From Halopolyspora algeriensis (GTDB taxonomy: Bacteria > Actinomycetota > Actinomycetes > Mycobacteriales > Pseudonocardiaceae): a DNA stretch of 64,000 nucleotides. A model generated the notes under the pieces. The model was not told the DNA's origin. It was given only the letters and a program-made list of their open reading frames with translations, and ran no database searches. Positions 46,608-54,724 of the stretch are shown piece after piece. Numbering within the stretch: the stretch's first letter is position 1; each line of letters begins with the position of its first letter. A program made the translations under genes and the position numbers. The stretch spans positions 496,001-560,000 of the forward strand of contig NZ_QPJC01000002.1 of the NCBI RefSeq assembly GCF_003337235.1, given 5' to 3'.

Positions 46608-46793
46608 TAGTGAGACAGCGACATCGGGAGTCTCGGGTGAGTGCTTTTCCGGTGTGCTGCGGTGCTCATGAGCTGTGTCGATCGTGTGAACGGTGGATTT
46701 TTTTCAATCAACACTGAAAAGGTAGCATCTGTAGAAATATTGGCACAGGTGTTACCCGGGCAGACGCCTGCGCCACACGGCACACCGAACAGA
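46608..46793. other. AT-rich intergenic patch
   Basis: Between the DMT gene and the pca regulator lies a stretch with a strikingly low GC core (about 46690-46750: a T7 run, then AATCAACACTGAAAAGG and AGAAATATTGG). No gene is evident. It probably carries the promoter of the minus-strand DMT gene, though no clear -35/-10 pair was identified. Confidence 0.4.
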
Positions 46794-46819
46794 GCCTGCC
46801 GAGCACGGCGCCGGCAGGC
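46794..46819 (-). terminator. Terminator of the pca operon
   Basis: GCCTGCCG (46794-46801) pairs with CGGCAGGC (46812-46819) around a 10-nt loop, 15 nt beyond the stop of the IclR-type regulator that ends the operon. Confidence 0.5.
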
Positions 46820-46834
46820 CTGCAGGCACACTCG

Positions 46835-47638
46835 TTACGTACCCGCGCGGGCGCTGGGTGCGACCCGCAGGTCCGCCTCGATCCGCGTTGCCGTCTCCAG
46901 CAGCGGTGGGAGCAGGACACGCCGGGCACGCTCACCACTGGTGCGACTGGCGTGGGAGGACACGTTCACCGCCGCCATGATCCGCTCGGAACGGCCGCGT
47001 ATCGGCGCCGCCAGCGAGCGAAGGCCCGCCTCCAGCTCCTGATCGATCAAACACCAGCCCTGCGACCGGACCCGGTCGAGTTCCTCCCGCAGGGCGTCCG
47101 GGGTTTTCAGCGTGTGTGGGCCCAGCGGCTCGAGTCGCACACGCTCCAGGTAAGCCTCCCGCTCGGGGTCGGGAAGGTGCGCCAGCAACACCCGCCCCAT
47201 GGAGGTGGCGTAAGCGGGAAAGCGGGTGCCGATGTTGATGGACACGGTCATGATCCGCGAGGTGGGCACGCGAGCCACGTAGACGATGTCGTCTCCGTCG
47301 AGCACCGACACCGACACCGACTCGTGCACCTGTGCGGCGAGCTTTTCCATGTGCGGCTGGGCGATCTCGGGCAGCGATACGCTCGACAGGTACGAAAAGC
47401 CCAGCTCCAGCACGCGAGGGGTGAGCGCGAAGACCCGGCCGTCGGTCCAGACGTAGCCCAGTTGCACCAGGGTGTGCAGGAATCGGCGCGCCGAAGCACG
47501 GGACAGATCGGTGGCGCGAGCGACCTCGCTGAGTGTCATCTCGGGGCGGGACTCGTCGAACGCGCGGATCACCGTCAGTCCGCGAGCCAGCGACTGCACG
47601 AAGCCGCCGCCGGGCTCGGTATCGGCTACCGGGTCCAT
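46835..47638 (-). CDS. pcaR: IclR-family regulator of the beta-ketoadipate pathway (PcaR/PobR-like)
   Basis: A 267-residue IclR-type protein. The N-terminal winged HTH contains FVQSLARGLTVIRAFDE and LSEVARATDLSRASARRFLHTLVQLGYV. The C-terminal effector domain includes RFPAYATSMGRVLLAHL and QGWCLIDQELEAGLRSLAAPIR, features of the PcaR/PcaU/PobR subgroup. It presumably senses protocatechuate or beta-ketoadipate. ATG 47638 follows AGAGGAGAACG. It is the last gene of the operon it likely controls, 43 bp after pcaC. Confidence 0.88.
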   Translation of the reverse strand: MDPVADTEPGGGFVQSLARGLTVIRAFDESRPEMTLSEVARATDLSRASARRFLHTLVQLGYVWTDGRVFALTPRVLELGFSYLSSVSLPEIAQPHMEKLAAQVHESVSVSVLDGDDIVYVARVPTSRIMTVSINIGTRFPAYATSMGRVLLAHLPDPEREAYLERVRLEPLGPHTLKTPDALREELDRVRSQGWCLIDQELEAGLRSLAAPIRGRSERIMAAVNVSSHASRTSGERARRVLLPPLLETATRIEADLRVAPSARAGT

Positions 47639-47681
47639 CGTTCTCCTCTGGGCCGTTCCACCGCGCGGGCGGAAATCGCCA

Positions 47682-48092
47682 TCAGCGCGGAGCGCTTCCG
47701 GCGTCGTCGTGTTCGGCGATGATGGTATTGGCGATCTTGAACGCGGTGTTGGCGCGGGGCACCCCGGCGTAGATCGCCACGTGCATGAGCACTTCCCGGA
47801 CCTCCTCCGGTCGCACGCCGTTGCGCAGGGCGGCCCGCACGTGCATGGCGAACTCGTCCTCCAGGCCGGTGGCGGCGAGGATGGCCAGGGTGATGCAGCT
47901 GCGGGTGGTGCGCGCAATGTCCGTGCCGTTCCACAGCTCCCCCCACGCGTAGCGGGTGATGAAGTCCTGGAACCGCTCGGTGAACTCGGTGGTACCCGCG
48001 ACCGCGCGGTCGACATGGGCGTCGCCGAGCACGTCACGGCGCACGCGCATCCCCTCGGCGTGTCGGGTGGTGTCATCGCGGTGTTCGGGCAT
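47682..48092 (-). CDS. pcaC: 4-carboxymuconolactone decarboxylase PcaC
   Basis: A 136-residue AhpD/CMD-like protein (EFTERFQDFITRYAWGELWNGTDIARTTRSCITLAILAATG, then MHVAIYAGVPRANTAFK). It decarboxylates 4-carboxymuconolactone to beta-ketoadipate enol-lactone. Here it is separate from PcaD, whereas many actinobacteria have the two fused as PcaL. ATG 48092 follows GAGGAGGA. It lies 32 bp after pcaD. Confidence 0.92.
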   Translation of the reverse strand: MPEHRDDTTRHAEGMRVRRDVLGDAHVDRAVAGTTEFTERFQDFITRYAWGELWNGTDIARTTRSCITLAILAATGLEDEFAMHVRAALRNGVRPEEVREVLMHVAIYAGVPRANTAFKIANTIIAEHDDAGSAPR

Positions 48093-48124
48093 CGGTCCTC
48101 CTCGACGAGGTGACGCGGGGTGGC

Positions 48125-48886
48125 TCACGCGCCGCGCGTGAAGTGCTCCAGCAACAGCGGGTTGACGATCTCGGGTTGCTCGGCGTTGGCCAGGTGCGCG
48201 GCCTGCGGCACCACTTCCATGCGTGCCGTCGGTATCGCGTCGACGATCTGCTCGGCGTGGGGCGGCGGGGTGGCCGGGTCGTCGGCACCGGCCACGGCCA
48301 GGGTCTGCGCGGTGATCTCACTCAGCCGTGGCAGGAGGTTCATGGTCGCGATCGATTCCGCACAGGCGGCGTATCCCTCGTCATCGCAGGCACGGAGCAT
48401 GCCCCCGAACTTCTCGGCGATGTCGCCGCGCCCGGCCGCCTCCGGGGTGAACCAGGTGGCCAGGGAGGACTCCACGAGCGCGGCGGTGCCCTGTTCCCGG
48501 ACCACGGCAGCTCGATCGGTCCACTTCGACGGTGGCCCGAGCTGAGCCGAGGTGCAGATCAGCGCGAGCCGATCGATGCGATCCGGAGCGTGCTCGGCCA
48601 GCCACATCCCCGTCATGCCGCCGAGCGAGACACCGGCGAAGTGCACTCGCTCCAGGCCGAGTTCGTCGAGCAGCTCGAGCACGTCTCCGCCGAGGTCCTC
48701 CAGGGTGTAGGGACCGGGCTTGGCCCCCGTGCCGCCGTGGCCGCGCTGGTCGTAGCGCAGCACCCGGAAGTGCTCGGTCAGGGCGGGGACCTGCTCGTCC
48801 CACAGCCTCGAATCGGTGCCCAGCGAGTTGGAGAGCACGATCACCGGTGCCTGCTCGGGTCCGGTCAGTTCGTGGTGCACGGTCAT
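48125..48886 (-). CDS. pcaD: 3-oxoadipate enol-lactonase PcaD
   Basis: A 253-residue alpha/beta hydrolase. The nucleophile Ser87 is in GVSLGG, the acid in VAGADDPATPP and the His in PQAAHLAN. DQRGHGGTGAK contributes the oxyanion region. It opens the enol-lactone to beta-ketoadipate. Its ATG overlaps the pcaB stop (ATGA). Confidence 0.93.
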   Translation of the reverse strand: MTVHHELTGPEQAPVIVLSNSLGTDSRLWDEQVPALTEHFRVLRYDQRGHGGTGAKPGPYTLEDLGGDVLELLDELGLERVHFAGVSLGGMTGMWLAEHAPDRIDRLALICTSAQLGPPSKWTDRAAVVREQGTAALVESSLATWFTPEAAGRGDIAEKFGGMLRACDDEGYAACAESIATMNLLPRLSEITAQTLAVAGADDPATPPPHAEQIVDAIPTARMEVVPQAAHLANAEQPEIVNPLLLEHFTRGA

Positions 48887-50259
48887 TGCTCGTTACCTCC
48901 TGTGGTGCGCGCGTGGACGGCCAGCGCCCGGTCGACGAAGGCGCCCGCCGAGCCGAGGTAGTCGGCCGGTTCGGTCGCGGCGAGAATGTCGGACTCGGAC
49001 AGCACCTCGCGCACCGCGGAATCCGCCAGCAGTTCGGCGCGCAACGTGCTGCCGTTGTCGACCACCCGGCGGCACACCTCCGCGACGAGGTCCTGCGCCC
49101 GGCTGCGCCCGAGGGCGCCCGTCAGGACCGAGGCCGCACTCTCGGCCATGAGCAGCCCGCCGGTGAGGTCGAGATTGCTGCGCATGCGGTCGGGGTCCAC
49201 GCGCAGGCCTGCGAGGAGTTCGCGGGCGGCCGAGGCTGCCGCGCCCACCAGGCGCAGCAGCTCGCCCAGCGGCTCCCATTCGGCCTGCCACGCCCCCGCT
49301 GCGCGTTCGTGCTCCTGCGGCATGGCCGCGAGCAGGCCACCGACCAGCGCGGGCACACGCTGGGTGGCTGCGGTGATCAGGACCGCCCGTACGGGGTTGC
49401 GCTTGTGCGGCATCGCCGAGGAGCCACCGGATTGCCCTTCGGCGAGTTCACCTGACTCGGTCTGTGCGTGCAGCTTCACATCGAGCGCGATCTTGCCCAG
49501 CGTTCCGGCCACCGTACCGAGCGCGCCCGCGAGCTCGCCGATGCGGTTGCGGTCGGTGTGCCACGGCACGGTCGGTTCACCCAGCCCGAGCTCCTCGGCC
49601 AGCAGGCCGAGCACTCGCTGTCCGTCGTCGCCGAGGGAGGCGAGCGTGCCCGCCGGTCCCCCGAGTTGCACGGCCAGCCGCTGCCGCCACACACGCTCCA
49701 GCCCGTCGCTCGCCTCGGTCAGCGCGACGAGCCAGCCCGCACACTTGCGACCGAACGTGGTCGGCAGCGCCTGCTGCAGGAGGCTGCGAGCGACCACGAG
49801 GGTGCCGCGATGCCGCTCGGCCAGTCCGGCGCACTGCTCGGCCGCGGCCCGCAGATCCGCCAGAACGAGTTCCACCGAGCGGTGCGCGACGAGCATGGCT
49901 GCGGTGTCGACGATGTCCTGACTGGTGGCGCCCCGGTGCACGTGGGGTGCGGCCGTCTCGTCCACGAGGGCGGTCAGGTCACGGACGAGGGCGATCACCG
50001 GCGTGGCCGAGGACGCGGCACGGTCACCGATCGATGCCGTGTCGAAATTCTCGGCCCGGCAGTGCCGGGTGATCTCCTCGGCCGCCCGGTGCGGGATGAC
50101 GCCGGCCCGGGCCTGTGCCCGGGCGAGCGCACTCTCGACGTCCAGCATCGCCTGCAACCACGCCTGCCCGGAGAGGGCAGCCGTGATCGCGGGCGTGCCG
50201 AACATCGGTCCGAACAGGTCGGAGGCCGATTCAGACGGCGAAAAAGAGGGTCTCGTCAT
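48883..50259 (-). CDS. pcaB: 3-carboxy-cis,cis-muconate cycloisomerase PcaB
   Basis: A 458-residue fumarase/aspartase superfamily enzyme. The signature GGSSAMPHKRNPV is intact, as are GATSQDIVDTA and the N-terminal LFGPMFGTPAI. It cyclises 3-carboxymuconate to 4-carboxymuconolactone. The annotated ATG overlaps the end of pcaG by 29 bp. A downstream start a few codons later is possible, since the conserved part begins at residue ~15. Confidence 0.92.
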   Translation of the reverse strand: MTRPSFSPSESASDLFGPMFGTPAITAALSGQAWLQAMLDVESALARAQARAGVIPHRAAEEITRHCRAENFDTASIGDRAASSATPVIALVRDLTALVDETAAPHVHRGATSQDIVDTAAMLVAHRSVELVLADLRAAAEQCAGLAERHRGTLVVARSLLQQALPTTFGRKCAGWLVALTEASDGLERVWRQRLAVQLGGPAGTLASLGDDGQRVLGLLAEELGLGEPTVPWHTDRNRIGELAGALGTVAGTLGKIALDVKLHAQTESGELAEGQSGGSSAMPHKRNPVRAVLITAATQRVPALVGGLLAAMPQEHERAAGAWQAEWEPLGELLRLVGAAASAARELLAGLRVDPDRMRSNLDLTGGLLMAESAASVLTGALGRSRAQDLVAEVCRRVVDNGSTLRAELLADSAVREVLSESDILAATEPADYLGSAGAFVDRALAVHARTTGGNEQ

Positions 50260-50800
50260 CGCCTTGCAATCGGATGTCGAACTGGTATCCGCCGGAATCG
50301 GCGGCCGCGATCAGGGTACCGCGCCTGCCGGCATCCACAGTGGAAAGGACCGGGTCGGCCGCATTGGCCTCCTGCTCCTCCGGGAAGTAGATCCGTGTCA
50401 CGACCCGGTTGAGCAGCCCCCGGGCGAGCACGGTGACATCGATGTGCGGGGCTTCGGTGGCACCGTCCGGTGTCGGCAGGGTGCCGGGCTTGACGGTGCG
50501 GATCCAGTACCGTCCCTCGGGGTCGGTACCGCAGCGGCCGAAACCGCGAAACGACGTGCTCTCGCCGCGGGAATCGTCGAAGTGGTCGAACCGACCCTGC
50601 GAGTCGGCCTGCCAGGTCTCGACGACCGCGTCCGGCACCGGATCACCGTTGCCGTCGAGCACCCGGCCGTGGACGACGATCGCGCCCGGCTCGTCGGCGC
50701 CGACGACCTCGGGGCCGTCCTCCCAGAGGATGCCACCGGAAAGAGCGAAGAACGGGCCCACGGTCTGCGACGGGGTGGTGCCCAGCGTGTCACCGGCCAT
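50231..50800 (-). CDS. pcaG: Protocatechuate 3,4-dioxygenase alpha subunit PcaG
   Basis: A 189-residue intradiol dioxygenase subunit (TPSQTVGPFFALSGGI, HGRVLDGNGDPVPDAVVETWQAD, and APHIDVTVLARGLLNRVVTRIYFPEE). The alpha subunit carries no iron ligands but forms the active-site interface with PcaH. ATG 50800 shares one base with the pcaH stop (TGATG), indicating tight coupling. Confidence 0.93.
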   Translation of the reverse strand: MAGDTLGTTPSQTVGPFFALSGGILWEDGPEVVGADEPGAIVVHGRVLDGNGDPVPDAVVETWQADSQGRFDHFDDSRGESTSFRGFGRCGTDPEGRYWIRTVKPGTLPTPDGATEAPHIDVTVLARGLLNRVVTRIYFPEEQEANAADPVLSTVDAGRRGTLIAAADSGGYQFDIRLQGDDETLFFAV

Positions 50801-51573
50801 CAGTCGTCGTCCTCCTCGTCGTCCTCGAACGGTGTGGCCTCGCGACCGCGCAGTACGATGTCGAACTTGTAGCTCAACGCCCACTCCGGCACCGTGGTGT
50901 CGAGGTCGAACCGGGAGATCATCCGCTCGCGCGCCTTCGGGTCCCGCACCGAGTTGAAGATCGGGTCCTGGTAGAACAGCGGATCACCGGGGAAGTACAT
51001 CTGGGTGATCAGCCGCTGGGTGAAGGCCTGCCCGAACAGCGAGAGATGAATGTGCGCGGGCCGCCACGCATTGTCGTGATTGCGCCACGGGTAGGCACCG
51101 GGCTTGATGGTGATGAACTTGTAGAACCCGTCGGAGTCGGTCAGGCACCGGCCGGTTCCGGAGAAGTTCGGGTCCAGCGGCGCCGGATGCCGATCGCCGG
51201 AGTGTTCGTACCGACCCGCGGAGTTGGCCTGCCAGATCTCCACCAGGGTGTTCGGCACCGGCTTGCCGTCGGAGTCGAGCACCCGGCCACTGACGATGAT
51301 CCGCTCGCCGAGGGGCTCACCCGCGTGCTGGGCGGTGAGGTCGTGGTCGGTCTCGCCGACCCGGTCGTGGCCCAACAGCGGGCCGGTGACTTCGGTGAGG
51401 TAATGCGGCAGCACCTGCAGGGGCTGCTGCGGCGCCCGCAGGTGGGTGGAGTTGTACTCCTCCGTGTCCAGCGCCGGGTGGCTGGACTCATCGCGCTTGT
51501 AGGAGGGCAGGACCAGCCCGGAAGGTGCCGGTGTGGTCGCCGCTACGTCGTAGGCCGTGTCTTTCGGGTACAT
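50800..51573 (-). CDS. pcaH: Protocatechuate 3,4-dioxygenase beta subunit PcaH
   Basis: A 257-residue subunit holding the non-heme iron ligands. By family alignment these are Tyr122 (NSAGRYEH), Tyr161 (PGAYPWRN), His174 and His176 (RPAHIHLS). It cleaves protocatechuate to 3-carboxymuconate. The C-terminus is unusually acidic (EDDEEDDD). ATG follows AGGAG. It lies 22 bp after pcaF. Confidence 0.94.
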   Translation of the reverse strand: MYPKDTAYDVAATTPAPSGLVLPSYKRDESSHPALDTEEYNSTHLRAPQQPLQVLPHYLTEVTGPLLGHDRVGETDHDLTAQHAGEPLGERIIVSGRVLDSDGKPVPNTLVEIWQANSAGRYEHSGDRHPAPLDPNFSGTGRCLTDSDGFYKFITIKPGAYPWRNHDNAWRPAHIHLSLFGQAFTQRLITQMYFPGDPLFYQDPIFNSVRDPKARERMISRFDLDTTVPEWALSYKFDIVLRGREATPFEDDEEDDD

Positions 51574-51595
51574 GGTTGCTCCTGAAGATTACCGG

Positions 51596-52777
51596 TCACG
51601 CGTGCAGGACGACGGCCAGACCCTGACCGACACCGATGCAGATCGCGGCGAGTCCCCACCCGCCGCCGGCACGGTGCAGCTGGTGCGCCAACGTGCCGAG
51701 GATGCGGGCTCCGGAGGCACCGAGCGGATGGCCGATGGCGATCGCACCGCCCTGCACGTTGACGATCTCGGGGTCGAGTTCGGGCCACTCGGCCAGGCAG
51801 GCCAGCGACTGGGAGGCGAAGGCCTCGTTCAGCTCGACCGCGGTGAGGTCGTCCCAGCCGATGCCGGCTCGGCGCAGGGCGGTTCGGGCGGCCTCGACCG
51901 GACCGATCCCGAACACATCGGGGTCGACCCCGGCCACGCCCCGGCTGACGATGCGCGCCAGTGGGCTCGTGCCCAGTTGCTCGGCGGCGCTCTCGCTGCC
52001 GATGAGCAGGCCCGCCGCACCGTCGTTCATCGGCGAGGAGTTGCCCGCGGTGACCGTCCCTTCGCTGCGGAACACGGGCTTGAGCTTGGCCAGCGATTCC
52101 GGCGTACTGTCCGCGCGGATGCCCTCGTCACGGGTCACGTCCGTTCCCGGGACGGCCACGACCTCCCTGTCGAAGGCACCGGCCTCCCACGCGGCCGCCG
52201 CGCGGCTGTGGCTGCGCAGCGCGAACGCGTCCTGGTCCTCGCGGCTGATCTTGTAACGGTCGGCGAGGATCTCGGCGCTCTCGCCCAGCGAGATGGTCCA
52301 CTCCGAGGGCATCTCGGGGTTGACCATGCGCCACCCCAGCGTCGTGGAATGCAGCGTCTCGTGTCCGCGCGGGTAGCCACGCTCGGGCTTGGGCAGTACC
52401 CACGGCGCCCGGCTCATCGACTCGACGCCACCGGCGATGAGCAGGTCGGCGTCACCGGTCTGCACCGTGCGGCTGGCTTCGATGGCCGCCTCCAGCCCCG
52501 AGCCGCACAGCCGGTTCACCGTCGCCCCGGCCACGCTGGTGGGCAATCCGGCCAGCAGCGACGCCATCCGGGCGACGTTGCGATTGTCCTCGCCGGCACC
52601 GTTGGCATCACCGAAGAGCACATCCTCCACCCGGGCCGGGTCGAGGTTCGGTGCGCGGTCGACGATCGAGCGGACGACGTGGGCGGCGAGGTCATCGGGA
52701 CGCACCTCCGCCAAGCCCTTGCCGTAGCGGCCGATCGGGGTGCGCACCGCGTCGAGCACGTAGACGCCGTTGCTCAC
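51596..52777 (-). CDS. pcaF: Beta-ketoadipyl-CoA thiolase PcaF
   Basis: A 393-residue thiolase. The acylated Cys91 is in NRLCGSG; the catalytic His is in IGHPLGASG and the second Cys in CIGVGQG. It cleaves beta-ketoadipyl-CoA into succinyl-CoA and acetyl-CoA. GTG 52777 overlaps the pcaJ stop by 4 bp. Confidence 0.93.
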   Translation of the reverse strand: MSNGVYVLDAVRTPIGRYGKGLAEVRPDDLAAHVVRSIVDRAPNLDPARVEDVLFGDANGAGEDNRNVARMASLLAGLPTSVAGATVNRLCGSGLEAAIEASRTVQTGDADLLIAGGVESMSRAPWVLPKPERGYPRGHETLHSTTLGWRMVNPEMPSEWTISLGESAEILADRYKISREDQDAFALRSHSRAAAAWEAGAFDREVVAVPGTDVTRDEGIRADSTPESLAKLKPVFRSEGTVTAGNSSPMNDGAAGLLIGSESAAEQLGTSPLARIVSRGVAGVDPDVFGIGPVEAARTALRRAGIGWDDLTAVELNEAFASQSLACLAEWPELDPEIVNVQGGAIAIGHPLGASGARILGTLAHQLHRAGGGWGLAAICIGVGQGLAVVLHA

Positions 52778-53589
52778 GACGTGCCTCCTATCGTTGCCTT
52801 GAGCTCACGAAGCACCGACAGCTCGTGGTCGGTCGGTGGCTGCAGCACGGACAGTTCCTCGGCCACCTGCAGCGGCCAGCCGGTGGCCTCGCGGACCTGC
52901 TCGACCTCGATATCGGGGCCGAGGTGGGTCAGGGTCAGCTCGCGGGTGTCCGGGTCGGGTTCGAGCATGCCGAGATCGGTGATGACTTTGACCGGGCCCC
53001 GTCCGGTCATCCCGTGCCGCTGCCGGTCGTCGCCTCCGCGGCCGTACCCCATCGAGGTCACGAAGTCCACCGATTCGACGAACGACCGGGTGCTCTGGCG
53101 CATCACGATCAGCACCTCCTGGCAGGAGGCGGCGATCTCCGGAGCGCCTCCGGCGCCGGGCAGGCGAACCTTGGGATCGGCGTAGTCCCCGCCGATGACC
53201 GTGGTGTTGATGTTGCCGTACTTGTCGACCTGGGCCCCACCGAGGAAGCCGGTGTTCACCCGGCCGGGCTGCAGCCAGTAGTTGAAGATCTCGGGCACGC
53301 TGACCACGGAGTCCGCTGTGTCGGCCAGGATGCCGTCGCCGATGGACAGGGGCAGCCGGTCGGGTTTCGTGCCGAGCGTGCCGGACTCGTAGATCAGCAC
53401 CAGCTCGGGAGCGTGGGTACGACGGGCCAGGTTGGCCGCCGTGCTCGGCAGCCCGATCCCCACGAAGCACGCGGTACCGTCGCGCAGCGAGCGCGAGGCG
53501 GCCACCGTCATCATCTCGTCGGTGGTGAACTCCGGGACCGGGGCCCCGGCGGTGCCGTCGGCGGAAACCGCCTGCGTCTCGGTGCTCAT
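52774..53589 (-). CDS. pcaJ: 3-oxoadipate CoA-transferase subunit B (PcaJ)
   Basis: A 271-residue beta subunit. The active-site Glu lies in the ESGTLG motif (LVLIYESGTLGTKP), with GFLGGAQVDKYGNINTT downstream. With PcaI it transfers CoA from succinyl-CoA to beta-ketoadipate. ATG 53589 overlaps the pcaI stop (ATGA). It has a 20-residue polar N-terminal extension. Confidence 0.92.
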   Translation of the reverse strand: MSTETQAVSADGTAGAPVPEFTTDEMMTVAASRSLRDGTACFVGIGLPSTAANLARRTHAPELVLIYESGTLGTKPDRLPLSIGDGILADTADSVVSVPEIFNYWLQPGRVNTGFLGGAQVDKYGNINTTVIGGDYADPKVRLPGAGGAPEIAASCQEVLIVMRQSTRSFVESVDFVTSMGYGRGGDDRQRHGMTGRGPVKVITDLGMLEPDPDTRELTLTHLGPDIEVEQVREATGWPLQVAEELSVLQPPTDHELSVLRELKATIGGTS

Positions 53590-54407
53590 CGCGCACTCCT
53601 CTCCACGTTCAACACCTCGGTGTCCAGCCACTGCTGGAAGCGCTCCCGGTCGCGACCGATCGGATCCCAACGCTGGTAGTAGTCGTTGTCCCGCTCGTAG
53701 TAGCCCTGGGCGTACGAAGGATGGGCACCACCCGGCACCTCGGCCACCGCGGTGACCGCCCATTTCGGCAGCACGACCGAACCCGGGCGCGGCTCGAGCT
53801 CGTCGACGATCTCCTCGACCGTCACCAGCGACCGCTTCGACGCCAGGACCGTCTCCTTCTGGACTCCGGTGATCCCCCACATCTGCACGTTGCCCTCGCG
53901 GTCGGCCTGCTGGGCGTGGATGATGCCGACATCGGGGTTGATGGCCGACACCGCGGCCAGCTTCTCTCCGGTGAAGGGGCACTCGATGGTCTTGATCGAC
54001 TCGGTGTGCTCGGGCAGGTCGGTACCTGCGTAGCCGCGCAGGACGGCGAACGGGAGGCCGGAGGCTCCGGCGGTGTACCGATTGGCCATGCCGGCGTGGC
54101 TGTGCTCCTCGATCTCCAGCGGTACCGGCCAGGAGTGCTGGATCGCGTCGCGGAACCGGTGCAGGGATCCCACCCCGGGGTTGCCACCCCAGGAGAACAC
54201 CAGCTTGCGCGCGCAGCCGGCGCCGATCATCTGGTCGTAGATCACATCCGGCGTCATCCGACACAACGTCAGATCCCGCCGCCCCTGGCGAATGATCTCG
54301 TGACCGGCGGCCACCGGGATGAGATGGGTGAAGCCCTCCAGGGCCACGACATCACCGTCACCGACCAGTTCCGACACGGCCACGTCAAGCTGCCGTATGC
54401 GAGACAC
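53586..54407 (-). CDS. pcaI: 3-oxoadipate CoA-transferase subunit A (PcaI)
   Basis: A 273-residue alpha subunit. It has DGDVVALEGFTHLIPVAAGHEIIRQG at the N-terminus, GNPGVGSLHRFRDA and DVGIIHAQQADREGNVQM. It starts at GTG behind AAGGAG, and is the first gene of the nine-gene operon pcaIJFHGBDCR. Confidence 0.92.
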   Translation of the reverse strand: MSRIRQLDVAVSELVGDGDVVALEGFTHLIPVAAGHEIIRQGRRDLTLCRMTPDVIYDQMIGAGCARKLVFSWGGNPGVGSLHRFRDAIQHSWPVPLEIEEHSHAGMANRYTAGASGLPFAVLRGYAGTDLPEHTESIKTIECPFTGEKLAAVSAINPDVGIIHAQQADREGNVQMWGITGVQKETVLASKRSLVTVEEIVDELEPRPGSVVLPKWAVTAVAEVPGGAHPSYAQGYYERDNDYYQRWDPIGRDRERFQQWLDTEVLNVERSAR

Positions 54408-54724
54408 CTACCCACTCCTTCACCAAGAGGCGTTCACATAGAGAACGTTCGTGCTACATGCGAACACTAGCCGAAAAAAGTTCGAGGGGTCAATGCCGGT
54501 GAATCGGTTCAAGAGAGCATCGTGCCGCTGGGTGACCGCGCGGCGTCTTCTCCGCCACACACCCGCTTCGGCAAGAACGGGACGTTTACCGGCCCGCTTC
54601 CCCCGGGACCCTGCCGGTGGAGGTGATCACCGTGACACGGAACCACAGCCACCCCCCGGCCCGGCTCGCAGGCACCGGAGCGGCTCCAGCGGGGGCAGCC
54701 GTCTCCCGGCGGGGGAGCCCCTGA
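54408..54724. other. Divergent regulatory region between pca operon and MFS gene
   Basis: A 317-bp gap with no credible gene. It must carry the pca promoter on the minus strand and the transporter promoter on the plus strand. The only conspicuous symmetric element is at 54431-54466. Confidence 0.5.
54431..54466. promoter_or_regulatory. Candidate PcaR operator upstream of pcaI
   Basis: Two overlapping inverted-repeat patterns occur: GTTC (54432-54435) with GAAC (54443-54446), and GTTCG (54447-54451) with CGAAC (54461-54465). They lie 24-60 bp before pcaI, an apt place for an IclR-type dimer or tetramer to bind. Binding has not been shown. Confidence 0.4.
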
